Assembly (NCBI RefSeq): GCF_037975245.1
Contig: NC_092562.1
Coordinates: 15,992,521-16,056,520, forward strand
Source: Apostichopus japonicus
Taxonomy: Eukaryota > Echinodermata > Holothuroidea > Aspidochirotida > Stichopodidae
Reading direction: 5' to 3'
DNA: 64,000 nt
Every line of letters starts with the position of its first letter. The first letter of the stretch is position 1. Shown in pieces: positions 13,258 to 27,057 of the stretch. Below the pieces are notes generated by a model. The model did no database searches. It had not been told where the DNA came from and saw only the letters and a program-made list of their open reading frames with translations. The position numbers and the translations under genes were made by a program.

Positions 13258-15792
13258 GTGAGTCAAAAACTATGATTTTTGGTATTGACAATTTCGTTCA
13301 GGATAAATGGATAATATTTTACATCGACTTTTAGAAGAGTTTCTGGTGAGATATATATATTATCAACTTTCCTTTTATTTTTTTATATAAACTGGAATAC
13401 GGGAGAAAAGAAGCAGGGAATATTTTTGCAATATATTAAGTCTTCAATTTTTCAAGTGTTCTGCTTTTCTTCGTATCAGTTCACGAGAGTTTGTAAACCG
13501 ATTCGCAGCAAATTTGTCTCAAATGGAATTACATATTAATTTTTCTAAATTGCGGTTCTCCGTCGATCAGGTCCTTTTGGATACTATAGTGTCTCAAGTA
13601 TTATCTTCAATTACACAGACAACTTGCCGAATGGCATGCTAGGGTTGTTTATGACTTATCCATATAAGCAGTCAAGTGGTCATTATATACCACCTGTTTG
13701 TATCCAATGTCTTCACTTAGATTGCAGGGTACCCAGCTATGAATGAGCTGGGAATGATTTATCCTGTACAGTATAGCAAAATCCTATGCAAAATGGGCAG
13801 ACTGTTACACAAGGGTGAAGACGTATGGTTGTCTTTGTACACAGAAAATCCGTGGTATTTCATAAGAGCCAAAAGTCAGAGCCGTCAAAGCTGTTACACC
13901 AAATTGGAAGTCGACTAACTCATTCCCTGAATGATTGTATTCAACATGCAGTTGTCACGGTGATAGAGTCACAACCCAGTGCAAACAACAAGGTTATAGA
14001 TACAGAGACCAAACAATTGCTGGCTGCATCCACAAAATATTCTCCTACCCTTCATAGAACGTCAAATCGTAGAATCGATTTGCATGGTTGATCAGCTTTG
14101 ATTTCTGGGAAAACCTTTGGCTGACCTGAGGGTCTTGGATGAAAACTACCTTCATTTATATGTCAAATGACACCCATGAGTAACTTTCATTCCATCGAAA
14201 TGAACAAACAGTCAAATACTGTAGCGGATCCAGCTTAAGAAGAAGAAGATGTCACTTTATTTATTTCCAAGCTTTCCAGGCACAGATTGTTGACAACAGA
14301 TCTTTAAAAGACAAAATGTATGGAAAGTAAAAGGATTATAGCTACGTATTACATCATTACCATGGTGATGAAAATAGTCAAATTGCTAAAAGTAAACAGT
14401 TCATCTTGCTGAACGATGAGATTTCATTGCTTGAAATCACTAATAACTTTCCTAGTTCCATGAGAAGGTTGTAACCAGATACAGATCCTTTCTAAATTTT
14501 CACTGTATCAACTTCATCACCACATTTGCAGACAACCAAACTCCCATCCCCCTCCTTCCTCCCCCCCCCTCAATCCAGACAACCTAGGGCGTAGCTTATA
14601 ATGTGGTAGTTCTGTTATTAAGTGCAAAAGAATGCACCGTGGTAAGAATAAGATAAGTGCTCGGCTCCTTGATATCTTCATAAGACAATTTTTTTTTATT
14701 TTGTCGATATTTTAATTAACATCATCTTTTGAGAATGTCAGTTGGACCTCTTTGTCTATCATTTCATCGTTGGTGTTTGTTAATTCAAATCGCTGGCTGT
14801 ACCAACACATTTTAACCCAGACAGTACAGCTGCTGAATCATCTCATCGGAACATCTGTCATTCATTTATAAAGATTTGCTAGAACAGAAGCCAGAAATCT
14901 TGCCCGTCTCCTCAAGTATGTACTTAGAGATTATTTTGAGGTTTGGTCCCGTCTTCAATTTCCTGTTCGCCGGTGATTGGCAACTTTGGAAACACTATCT
15001 CTATATAATATACATATATCTATCTTTAACCATGATTGACAAAGAGAATAATCATCGGGAAAGTATTTTTCCCGTATCCAGAACCGATCGAAGAAAGATT
15101 TCGTTCGCTTTCTCACGTTTCGAGGCAAAGAGTAAACATTGCCACATGAATTCCAAATGTCAAAAAGAAAAGTAAAAAACTAGAAGAAGTGTTTGCATGA
15201 AACCCCATTCAACAACATAGAGGCACTCAGGCTTATAGCAGAAAGAAAATTAGCCAAGGTAGTCTCTCATGCGTGAAATGAAAGTCTGGAAAGGCAGGTC
15301 AACATTGATAAACCTAATTCATAATTAAATAAAGGAATTTACTTTGACAAGAGTCTTCCTTCATAAATTCACATCAATGTTTGTTTTTGTTTGGTACTTA
15401 AAGAAGCTGCACAGTTACATTTGCAGTGAAGCTTCAACTGCAATCAAATACATTTGAATGCAAAATGTAGTTACAGTAGTGTGTACATTAATGTCAGAGG
15501 AGAGGTGTCAATTTGTGACAAATTTATGTACTTTCCAGAAACCAAAACCAAACAACAAACAAGCAAACACAACCACTCAGCAATTAATTTGTACACATTT
15601 TCACGGAGGATTTATCTTGTCGAGAGATATTTGCGTAGGAATTAAGGTTGGAATGTTAACTGTATCATAAGGTTGTGTTTATGTTGTACTTACCAAACCT
15701 CACTCATTTGCCTTGGACTAGCAATGACTTGTAGGGACTTTGGGTGGAAGAGTGAAGAGATGGCTCATTGACTAGAAGTGACCTGCCTCGAA

Positions 15793-16082
15793 GGGTGTAC
15801 AGTGTTAAGAAAGTTACCACTATCACTCTAGGCACAGTAGTATGAGAGGGTGTACAGTGTTAAGAAAGATACCACTATCACTCTATGCATAGCAGTATGA
15901 GAGGGTGTACAGTGTTAAGAAAGTTACCACTATCACTCTAGGCACAGTCGTATGAGAGGGTGTACAGTGTTAAGAAAGTTACCACTATTACTCTACGCAC
16001 AGTAGTATGAGAGGGTGTACAGTGTTAAGAATGTTACCACTATCACTCTAGGCATAGCAGTATGAGAGGGTGTACAGTGCTC
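15793..16082 (+). repeat. 55-bp tandem repeat, ~5.3 copies
   Basis: The unit GGGTGTACAGTGTTAAGAAA begins at 15793, 15848, 15903, 15958, 16013 and 16068, an exact 55-bp period. Units differ by a few substitutions (for example GGCACAGTAG versus TGCATAGCAG), with no spacers. It lies within the large Rab3 intron. Confidence 0.95.
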
Positions 16083-18058
16083 ATACTGAACATACATTTC
16101 AAAACTATGTATTGAAGTATTTGAATACAGCTTATTACACCTCTTTGGACGGGAAGAATGAGGCACTGATAAATGAAGTGTTTACTGTACCTGGTGGATA
16201 GTGTTATTATACTGCCATGAAATACAACTATCTTCACTACCATACTAGGACTAGGACAAGCCTCATGGATAGTCAAGTTAATCTTTATAACGAAAATAAC
16301 AAAATCCTTTTTCGTCCAAAAGACAACTGATCCTTTAGAAACACTTTGCATCAATCACATTTGTGTAAACACTTGATCACTTTGTTTCTGTGCCTGTCGG
16401 ATATTTCAGACAATAAAAATTTTGAAATATAAAAATGATGTTAGTGGTAAAACTGTACATATCTTAAAGGCAGTCGCAACCTAGTTTGTGTTCACTGAGC
16501 CTTAGGCAAAAATGCATCAAACAAAATAACCTTGAAGCCAAAACAGCAGTTGTTTTCACAATTTTGTTTTAAATTTAAAATGTTCTTCAAAGACTACAGA
16601 GTGTAATCATGCATAGCTTCCTCCTTTAGGAGGAAGTAATGGCATGGCACTAGATTTTCTTCTTTCCTCTCGGAATATTGTGTCTTCGGGAGTGTGATGT
16701 CGGCGAGGCAGCGCCTTTCCATTTGCTTTCAGGTCAATGGTTATTGCAGATCGATAAAGGATTGTCAGTACTTGCATAAAGAGGCCTGGTCACTCATAAA
16801 GTAGGTACTATTCACACCAAAATGCTGTAAATTCTGTAAATGCTGCACTAAAGAAAAATTTGGACAAACGTGAGATGAAAACGTGAGGCTTGACTTGAAA
16901 TGAAATGAATGTGTGAAACATGGCCGAAATGTTACACGAGTACGGTATCCTTAGGACGAGTCTGTTACTGCATAAAAAATTCATTCAGAGCCGATCATAT
17001 GTATATATCAGAAATTGCATTATTAAAACAAACGTGAAAGATTTAGGTCAGATGGTCTCCCATGACATTTCCCTCCCCTTCACCCCCCCCCCCAAATGTT
17101 TGTGATTAATGAAGGTGTTAGTATCAATCCATACTTGATATGAATAGCCTCAGAACTGAATTACACAGACTGAATACATGGGAAAGAAGGCAATCTTTGT
17201 TGTGGATATGAAGCACATAGGTAGCTCGTCATATATATGCCAGCAAGCAATTAATTTGGCCGGGATGGCCGTCATGCAGAATTATAAAGCCTGATTCCAG
17301 GAATAAAGACTGTTTCACCAAGTACTTAATTGGCCTTTTAGTCAAAGTCCATTCCAGTAATTCACGTTGCTCATATTCATGTCAACATGTATCAAATGAA
17401 ACGACTAATTAATTTAACAGAGATATCATATCATATATCACATATTATATACATATATATATATCAAGGTCTGCAATGTTGGAATCAATAGAGAGTGAGG
17501 AGCAAGTAAAATCAATTTTATTAATTTGGTAATTTTCACTCCAGAAATTACAGCTTATATTTTACCTTATTCTTTTTGCCTCATTTTCTATCCGGTTCTA
17601 TTCTTTTCTCAAGTTTTCTGTGTCCCTCGTTGTCACAACATGAATCATAAATTAACTGTACTTTTTTGTTGATTTTTTCCTTTCTCTCTCCAAGTATAAT
17701 ATGTAGAAAGGAGAGAAACCCAATCCAGCATGAAATTTGAAAATTCCAAGGATCACAGTCCATGCTGTCATTGAGAAATGTAACAGTCTGCTCTCTATAA
17801 AGAGATTTTTACAGTATCATTCTTCGTCTAATTGTGTAGACTGAAGATCACGATAGTGGGGATGGCATTTTAAACAATAGTTGCTTACTCACAGTCACGC
17901 TTGTACATGGAAAATGTCATCGGAAAGTTAAAAAATGGAGGAAAAAATCCTGTAGATTTTGTTTATAGGAAAGTAGAAATTCATAGATGGTTTATAGTAT
18001 TGACTGTTTTGAATAAAAGTGATAGACAAAGGTGATCATACTTCTTAATGGAAATAGG

Positions 18059-18396
18059 AATGTGGAGATTTGGGGACTGTTGAACCACCATACAGGTCTA
18101 TTGGGATAGTAAACAGTATTGTATGGTCATGAGTGGGAAGTGGGAGATGCGGGGACTGTTGAACCACCATACAGGTCTATAGGGATAGTAAACAGTATTG
18201 TATGGTCATGAGTGGGAAGTGGGAGATGCAGGGACTGTTGAACCACCATCCCTATAGGAATAGGAATCAGTATTGTATGGTCATGAGTGGGAAGTGGGTG
18301 ATGCAGGGACTGTTGAACCACCATACAGGTCTATAGGGATAGTAAACAGTATTGTATGGTCATGAGTGGGAAGTGGGAGATGCAGGGACTGTTGAA
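18059..18396 (+). repeat. 79-bp tandem repeat, ~4.2 copies
   Basis: The core GGGACTGTTGAA recurs at 18073, 18152, 18231, 18306 and 18385. The period is 79 bp except one shortened 75-bp unit, in which ACAGGTCTAT is replaced by a shorter variant. The period is not a multiple of three, so the Pro/His-rich minus-strand translation is an artefact. Confidence 0.93.
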
Positions 18397-21070
18397 AGGG
18401 TAGGAAACAGTTAATAAGGATAGGAGGATAGGTTTCAGTGCATGATCATATTGATTCTATTCCTATAACTTCTGTTGCTATTAATTAACCATAGTGAACG
18501 AATGAATAGGTTGACATTTTGTCTTGTACACTGTTGAAGTGCACATTATGTATGTATACAAAGCTTAATACATAGGTGTCGTGTACTGCACACGATTAGT
18601 ATGATTCGGTGCAGTCACTTGTGTACAAGCAATATTTTTACCAGGTTGAAGTGCCTGCCAGCAGAATTTTTATTGTTGAGAGTTAAAACAACACTTAATC
18701 AATGATTTATACCCAACTGTATATACTGCATGGTCTGTAGACATAGATCCTAAGTACTTACTGAGTACTGCATATACACAAGAGCCACAAACATTGATGA
18801 ATGGCCAAAAAAAATATGAATTGGTTTTTAATCATGAACGTGCAGTAGAGTATGACTCTTAATTGCTAATGTCAAGATAAATATAGCTTAATTGCACATC
18901 CAATAATGTCGGAACATGTTTGTCATTGAGTAAATTTTACCACGCAGATTTCAGCATGAAAGAAACTCAATGGGATATTTGGCCAAATTCTAACTTTTCT
19001 AGTTGAAACAATGTTAAGGATCAATCAACTATCACTCTAAGATAGAGTCTCATGAATTAAAACATGGAACCCAATTTTTTCACTAAATGAATCATATCAT
19101 CAATTGAATCATGTTAATACTTTGTAGCCTATTTTTCAGCTGTCACATTCGTTAACTATTAAGTATTAACCGCACATAGAAGAGTTGGTCAAAACTTGTC
19201 AAATTTAGACTTCATTGGTAGAAATTTATGCAGCCTGAGTAGTCATACTAATGTGCTATAATATGCTAAATGTTGCAGACTTCTATTCTATGATAATATA
19301 AAAAATAATGACCAATCATAAGTCAGAACATTATTTTTCGAGTTCGGTTAAGTATATATATCTGACAAAATATCTATGCTGTAGCTTTCTGCTAGAAATT
19401 TTATTTATTTCTGAATTTAATTATATATGTAGTAAACATCTAAACTTTGAAAAATTTAGGTATCTGTGATTAGCTCTCTTTGAATAAGCAGTCAAGGCAG
19501 TTTTGGCAATATGGAAACTGTGCATGTCATTGTGTACATGGTCTAATGACATTAGTGATAAGCTATCTACCTATGAGCCTCCTACATACGCAATAAAGTA
19601 ATGCAGCCTTTAAGAGAGGCTTCAGAGTGGAGCAAAAACATAATCATTACTTGATATTTGCCCAGTGATAAGGTTATATGTCACCATGATATCAACTTGA
19701 ACCTGAGACAAACATTGTCCAAACAAACGATGACTACCGTGATGCAAAAAGATATTCTCAAAACCTGTAAAAGAAAGACTGAAAATGTGTAGTAAGCGTT
19801 TGGAAACTAGATGGTTAAGTTTTGGAATATTTAGATGCTTCTGTGTCACTTTATAAAGTGTACTTATATGAAAACATGTTGTAAAATGTTTGCTACTGCA
19901 ACTTTCGTAAAATGCTCTTCTAGTCCTGAGTCAGTTTGCACTTGCTATAAAATAACTTGATATGAATCCTTCACGGAAAGCTTTATAAGGTACAGTTTCA
20001 AATGGTGGTTGCGCACTCGAGATGATTTAGTGGTCTTGGACGTTGAGACTACCTACTGATCTAAAACTTCCCTCATCCCTCTCAAGCCGTAAATCCTCTC
20101 AATCCGTTCTGACAAACGAGTCTTGAAGCTTAGACGAGACAAGTAAATCTTTGTGTGGGTTTTTCCGCTTCTTAAAGAGCAACTTAAAGCAGCTATGTAG
20201 CATGATAGTGTCCCTCGCATCATGGAATGAACGCAAAAAATATATATATTGTCTGTAGCAGTTAGTGTAGCATTATCACAGGTTCTGTCAACTTGCTGCT
20301 GTAGGTAAAATCGTACCAAAATAATCTCAAAATTAAATCGGTACTTAACAAAAACATTTTCTTTCACATACTGTAAATCAGTTGAAACAAGACTATATAT
20401 TGAGTTGGCTTGTAATTTAAAATTAAGTTTTCTCAGGTGACAGTTTGAAGCATTGTATTTTGACACTCCAGTATTAATGTAATATTTAGTAACATTGGGA
20501 GGAAAATGGAAAGGTTTCAAGTAAATCCATAACCTTTTGTAAGGAGCACAAATCTATGTGAAACATTTAATAAAAAAAAAGATGGAGAAATTGAAACCTT
20601 TGAGGTCCCTGACCAGTTCAAAAGCCTGTGCTCAACAAAATATGATTTCTTTGCTCTTTTCCATTGTTTTATAATTTCCATAGTTCATTCACTTTAAATA
20701 TGAAATCATTTACAGCAGAAAAAAAAATGATCACTCGTTGTTCTTTTTTTCTTTGTGTTTGAATGCTTTGTTATGTCATGAGAAACAGTTGTTTCCCTCA
20801 ATTCTGAAATGTGGTATTAAAATAGTTTAGAAAATGTCTTTCCTCTTTTTCACTTATTTTAAATCATACAACGATGAAGAAATATCAATGTTCATAAATA
20901 GATTTTAATTTGTCATTGATCATCTTTTGAATATGTATATTTCTACTAGGCAGGATGATGTACTCCTTTAAATTTAAGTATGTAATTTCATTAAAAAATT
21001 TTTTTTTTTTATTAGCACCATCAAGTAATAAAGTTTGTATGATGAATAGGAGCCTGCAGGCAGTTGACAG

Positions 21071-21113
21071 TATATATACAATAATAAATATATATATATA
21101 GAAATATATATAG

Positions 21114-21161
<48 letters not shown>
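21071..21161. repeat. (TA)n microsatellite
   Basis: Nearly pure TA dinucleotides with AATA and GAAA interruptions at the left end. The Tyr-Ile translation across it is meaningless. Confidence 0.95.
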
Positions 21162-21163
<2 letters not shown>

Positions 21164-23039
21164 TGCACATTTACTATGTTAATTTACCATTCACTAGATC
21201 TGTTCAGATCACACAATCATACGCTTTACATGCATGCCCTAACTGTAAAATTCTTAAACAAAATTTTTGCCTCCTTTCCCAACATTAAGCATTATAATAC
21301 CATATTGTCAGAAACCCAAAGGCGATTACTATTAATTAATCACTTTAGTGTTGCCAGAAATATTTACAGTTCACAGCATAAAATTCATCAGCATGCCATA
21401 CTCTCATCTCTAGGCTCTGTCGTGAATCATAATGCAGCCCGAAGGACGCCTGAAAAACTGTGGGAAAAATCAATACCATTGGGGAGATGTAGAGTGGCTT
21501 TTATTTTAACTGGTCATATTTCATCCATATATATAAGTATGTTAACCAAGTAGACTGAGTTTTATGAAATTTGGGCTCTTGCAAATCCAACTTGTCTCTC
21601 GAACTGTCGGTAATAACTTTAAAGGAATGCAGTAGCAAGAGAATGATATTTGTTTATTTAGCTTGTTTCAAATAGTGGGCAGCGGGGCGGGCGGGCGGTG
21701 TAATGTGCTCAATTGTGGTTTCAATGTTTATGTACATTAAGGCTGTGTGTGTTAATTACCATGATTTGAATTTCAATGGGATTGCCATGAAGCACTATTT
21801 GTCTTTGTATCAGCATATCAAAATTTGAAAGAAATAAATTGTTAACAAGAATTTTTTTTTCTCTCATCACATTACACCTCGTTAGAAAAAGAAGAATGCA
21901 CAGTAATCCCATTCTTCATTAACTTGTATAAAATCTGCCTTCATGTTCATCATATTTTCACTTTTAGTAATTAATTAAATATATTTGAAATACATTATTC
22001 AGTTTATTTTCCCTATTGATAATTCATCTGTTCAACGATACTTAAAAAAAAAAAAATTGCAAAAGAAAAAAAGCACCTCCCCTCTCAAAAACTAGTTTTC
22101 TATTGATGTTGCTTCACTATAAAGAATTGAAGAAACTGATATCTAGCCATCATTTAACATATATATAGCCAACAATGCAATGGTAAATGTGTTCTTAGCA
22201 CTCTTTATTAAAGTTTGACAGAAAGCCAATGAAAACATCCTGCTTGCACCATTTACTCACAAAACATGTGTTATATTAACCATAATAAAACTAATAATCT
22301 CAAACTGGTGTTCCAATACTCCATGTGCATACAGTACCTAAGTACTACTATCATACAGTTGAACCACACCTGTCATATTCAGATGAGCCAGCTATAGCTT
22401 GTGTACGGCCAGTCAATTGATCGTTACTTATTTAGTGTGCCGTTCAATGACACCTTATATACTTAATGTATGCTATATGATACACTTACTATAGTGTTTC
22501 TGTGGTTTGCAACTGGTCAATAGAACATGGTTAATTAAAAAATATTCATCACCATCTGTTATAGAGTTTATAGTTGTACTTAATGGACGTATTCACCTCT
22601 GAAGATGATCAAGCTGTCAGTGTTAATGGTGTTATGGTATATAACCACTTTTTAACAAAATTACATGTTTCAAAGTTGAGCCAGGGGGGTGGGTACTTGG
22701 AGAGACAGAATTGTTCTTCTTTTGTTTTAATTAAATGGATATCACTTCAAGCACAACAGGCAGATGAGAAAAAATTAACTGCTGTTCATGTCACACTGCA
22801 TTAACACTATCAACACGGTTATGTCTAGCTGAGAAAACCATATGAACCTAGTTGAACAGAGCAACTTGAAATGTATCTACCCTGGTATTCATGAAATATA
22901 GATGTGACACTACCCAATGGAGGTGAGACACTGGTCATCTCTTGAAATACTGGTACTAATTAATAGTATCAGACTTAATAGGAAAATCATTATAGACTTT
23001 CAAAACCTCCTCTTTCAAATATATGTTGAATTTTAAGCT

Positions 23040-23128
23040 TAAGGTGACCATATTTTTTAAATAGGAATCTGGGACAAAACATTGAAATCGGGGACTGCCC
23101 GAAAATCGGGGACGTCTGGTCACCTTAC
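23040..23128. mobile_element. Miniature hAT-like transposon (89 bp)
   Basis: Begins TAAGGTGACCA and ends TGGTCACCTTAC, an inverted repeat of 11 bp. Both sides are flanked by the 8-bp direct repeat TTTAAGCT (23032-23039 and 23129-23136). An 8-bp target duplication is the hAT hallmark. The element is internally GGGAC/CGGGGAC-rich and noncoding. Confidence 0.75.
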
Positions 23129-26100
23129 TTTAAGCTAAATACAAAATATTAGAATACAACTATATATAATGTTGATTGTGATCTTCCTAAACCAGGACAG
23201 ATTCCAAAAACCTTTGATTCCAATTTTTACCGGAATAAATGCATCAGGAAGTGTCAATATGTAATTTTGCAAATATAGCAAGAGCAATAAAACATACATG
23301 CATCAGTACTGGATTCCAAAGTTCATGATATTCATCATGGGTGTGTCACATGACTGATATTGTATGTGAGGGTGGGTACACGGTACACTGTACATGCGAT
23401 GACTGGATACCGGGATGATTCAGTAGGAGTGACAGTGTTAAAGCATTGCTTTTGCAATATGTGGAAAAGTGTTAAAATACTGTAGATTTGTCACTGTTGT
23501 GCTCACAGTGAAATCATGATTTGATTGTCATCATATAAATGTAGTCTGTCCAGGTAAATATTCATTAAGTTAGCCAGCTAGAAATAGGTCAGGGTTTTCA
23601 TTTTATAGTTTTTACTGACCTTATTTTGTTTTCTTGGCCGGGGGGGGGGGGGAGGGGAGGAGAGGGGTACAAAGCAGGGATAGCAAGTAATGAAATGGGA
23701 GCAAATTTCTTTAATAATACAATTTCAATTTCCTTTATCACACTCTTCCCCTCCTTGCTCTCCCAGCCTGTCCTCAAGGGACTATGGTTATTAAAGTATT
23801 ATAAGTGAACTTTACAAAGGAGCTTTATTTAAGCAAAGTTAAGTAAAATGGCTTAATTTATACACTCGAAAGCTGGTGCAATAAGCTGTGTATAGTGTGT
23901 TAAACAACTGTCATGTATAGTTAGCCAGTAAAATTGTCATCTTTGGTCCATTCCGATTAAAAACTTTGTTAGAAAACTGTAAAGGGGAAAGATGTTGTGC
24001 ATTCAGTTGCTTAATACCTGGTTGATGTAGTAGCTAATTCATTATGCACAAAACCTTACAGGTTGCTTTTAAACACTTGTCTTTACCTTTTACCATGAAT
24101 AACATGTTTATTTTGTTTTCTCTGTAAAGGTTACCAAACCACCGTGTAAATAATCAAGCTCTCTCTTATCTAGCAATTTGATATTGAATTGTTTGCTTTA
24201 CATGGCCGTACCCATTTGCACTTCAAGAACCGAGGAAGCCCAATATCGGATAAGCTGTAATATCGAACTTATGACATTTAGAATTTGGATGTGACTGAAC
24301 TTGTAGCAGATATGTTACACATTAAAAGTAGATAGCTCAGTGAGCTGTTAATAATGTAAGCTCAATATAAAATAAAACTGTTAGCAAACTGCTTATCCAC
24401 TAGAGAGCCTGTGTAAGAGAATCTGTAAAAGTAAGTTGGCCTGACGTTTCAATCCTAGCAGGATCTTATTCAGAGGCTACTGTAAATGACAAATAATGTA
24501 AGGTGTTAATACTTATGGTGAACTGTCATGTAGTGATACAATGCATTGTGGGATAATTGTAAAAGACAGATAAATTTATCAAGTAAATTAAAAACAAAAA
24601 TCTGTCTGGTGTAGATTAATTGGGCTTGCAAGGCAGACATCTGTAGTCATCCTGGATAAAACTGTTTTCCTCTTTTTTTCTTTCTTTCTTTTTGCCCCTG
24701 CTGGTTAGAGATGTTTCTGGTCGATTGAAAATCTTTCCACTTGTAATATTATCTACACTCAGTGTATTAATAACACCACTGTAGGAAAATATCAGGAGGG
24801 AGAGAATAAATTGTGGCTATTCTGACTTCTGAGCTTCTAAATCTTAACAGGTTTTCAGGCTGTTCACAAAAATGTTCATCAAATGTGAGGTCTGTTTGCA
24901 GCTGTAATACGCTGTACGTACAGTATTGAGTGTAAGGTTCTGGTTTTCCATCCCTGACTATAAAATGAAACCAATTAACTCCATGTACAATTTGGAAAAG
25001 TGATTTCTTTTTCAATTTTTTTTTTACAATTTTTTTTAATGTTATCAAAAATTGTCTGGCTGACACAATGAATAAAACAGAATGGAATCATTAATATTTT
25101 GCTCATAATTAGCCTTTTTTATTGGGGATGAAAATTGTATGAATTAATTCTTAGTTTGATCGTATTTTGATTAGCCCTCGAATGGTTTGGTCTTGTTGCT
25201 GCCCACCGAAAGCAAGAGGATAACTTTACAAATCCAGCTTGAATGACTTGAGGTCACTAGAGAATTAAGTCAAGCTCTGTATTCTAACACTCTGCCAATA
25301 CGTCCAGATCTCCCTGTCAGACACCGTGCCCTTCCTTCATCTAACGAGGAAGCAGATATATTATATTTAACAAGATGGAGGCAAAGATGAGACAAATTGA
25401 CTGGCATCTCTTATATTGATGGCCAGAGGGCCTCTGCAAATAAATGAAATACACAAATACTGTCACAATATAGGGGTTATCTATATCATTTTATTGGAAC
25501 AGTTCCAGTCGCATCTTCAGGCGATTTTTTTCTACCGGGGAGGCTTTAGAATCTTCCCAGGGATTTCAGAGCATGAGATATATTAATTCAATTAGTTGAA
25601 AATGTCAAAGGTCATTGAAAGGAACACCACACTAAGATGTGGGATGCAGATGGTTTTCATAGTTTGCCTCTCTCTCAGTGTCTGATCAGTTAGTAAGATT
25701 CTTGACTCATCAGAGGACCCAACCTGTTTGCATTTGCTTTAAAGCTACTGTGGAATTGCTACAAGGGTAGGGAATGGCCTTGATACCCTTCTGCATGGCT
25801 TGCATTGGTAAAAGTACGCATTCGCCTATGTAGACGAAGCTATCCTCTTCCCACCCCCACCCCCCTACCCTAATTCCCATGTTTTGGGTGTATCTCTTGG
25901 TAGTCTGCTTCCGAAGCCTTTTAAGAAGTATGCTTTATACCTCTTGAGTAAAGTAATATGCTTACCTTAAGGTATTTGCTAACCTCTTGAGTAATATGCT
26001 TATAAATACCATACTGTATTGAGCAGTATTGAGTTTATTATAAATGCTATAATACCTAGTATGCAACATCCTTACCTCGACTTTCAAATAGCAATGTACA

Positions 26101-26212
26101 TCTTCAGCCCCTGGCGATTGGCTACCAGATTAATACTGGCCAAAGATTAGCCTGCTGGTCAGGCCTCTGCAGTTCTAGTTTACTCTTCACATGTAGAGTC
26201 CTGTCACTGAAG

Positions 26213-26362
26213 GAATATTCATGTATATATTCATGTATATTCATGTATCATCTTTTCATGTATATTCATAAGTTCATGTGTATTCATGAATATTCATGGT
26301 ATTCATGGTATTTGAGGATATCATGGATAATCATATTCATGTATAATGAATATATTCATGTT
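26213..26362. repeat. ATTCATG-rich degenerate repeat
   Basis: About ten irregularly spaced ATTCATG or TATTCATGTATA motifs in 150 bp. It looks like a decayed microsatellite. Confidence 0.8.
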
Positions 26363-26938
26363 TGCCAAACTTGTTTCTCTGCAACTTCCTATAGCTAAGA
26401 CTGCTTTGATGGATGACTATTTTCATCTACATCATTCCTCTCTTACCTGTCCCCCATATACACATGCACTCTAATCTACCATACCTACAACATACATTGT
26501 TATGCTATGCACCTAATGACCTATAGGTCATCACTCTCTGCTGAATCTACCATACATAAGATCTACTGTACAGTACATCAGGTTTCAGGTGTGAAATTTT
26601 GATGCGCCTGAATCGGCGTGTGTTTTCATTCTTTGTGGAATTCTTTGATTCATTCTGTCTACCGGTAGTGTCAAGTCATTTGCTATATGACACTTGCGCG
26701 TTGCCTTTGGTCTGTTCCATTAAACACCAGAACATAGGGAAAAACATCTCAAGACAATAATAGTTGGAAAAGAAGCAATTATTAACTATTTATTTTCTCT
26801 TTTCCATTGTGTATATTTTCCCCAATCAGTTGTTCATTACAAATATAAGAATTAATATATTGTAATTACTAATCCTTATATCCATAATTAACATGAAAGA
26901 TTTAAACTTCTAAACCCTTTTCTCTCTTTGCTTTTCAG

Positions 26939-27057
26939 GATACCGCTGGTCAAGAGAGATACAGGACAATAACAACAGCATACTACAGAGGTGCTATGGG
27001 TTTCATATTAATGTATGATGTAACAAATGAAGAGTCTTTTAGCAGTGTACAGGACTG
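26939..27057 (+). CDS. rab3: Rab3 coding exon 2 (residues 77-116, part)
   Basis: Starts after a CTTTTCAG acceptor and opens with the switch II motif [10 protein letters not shown], including Gln81, which is needed for GTP hydrolysis in the family. It continues through the Rab signature [20 protein letters not shown]. It ends after the first two bases of the Trp116 codon (phase 2) at a GTAAGA donor. The short exon is easily missed by ORF-length filters because it has no start codon or stop of its own. Confidence 0.97.

Larger units (their letters stand above)
13258..26938 (+). other. Rab3 intron between coding exons 1 and 2 (13.7 kb)
   Basis: Bounded by GTGAGT and CAG. It holds the 55-bp and 79-bp tandem arrays, a (TA)n block, a small hAT-like element and an ATTCATG-rich stretch, all listed separately. 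The longest frames (minus 20053-20520, plus 21176-21553) have no recognisable domain and biased AT-rich composition, and are not called. Confidence 0.8.

Noticed and set aside
18127-18324. Pro/His-rich repeat protein on the minus strand
   Set aside because: Produced by the 79-bp tandem array, whose period is not divisible by three, so no repeat-protein frame is maintained.
15793-18396. CRISPR-like arrays
   Set aside because: The 55-bp and 79-bp arrays are direct tandem repeats without unique spacers, in a eukaryotic intron.
20053-20520. 155-codon minus-strand ORF
   Set aside because: No recognisable domain or motif, AT-rich composition, lies inside the Rab3 intron, no splice context. Treated as chance.
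21176-21553. 125-codon plus-strand ORF
   Set aside because: No motif or family resemblance; begins next to a (TA)n block; intronic.
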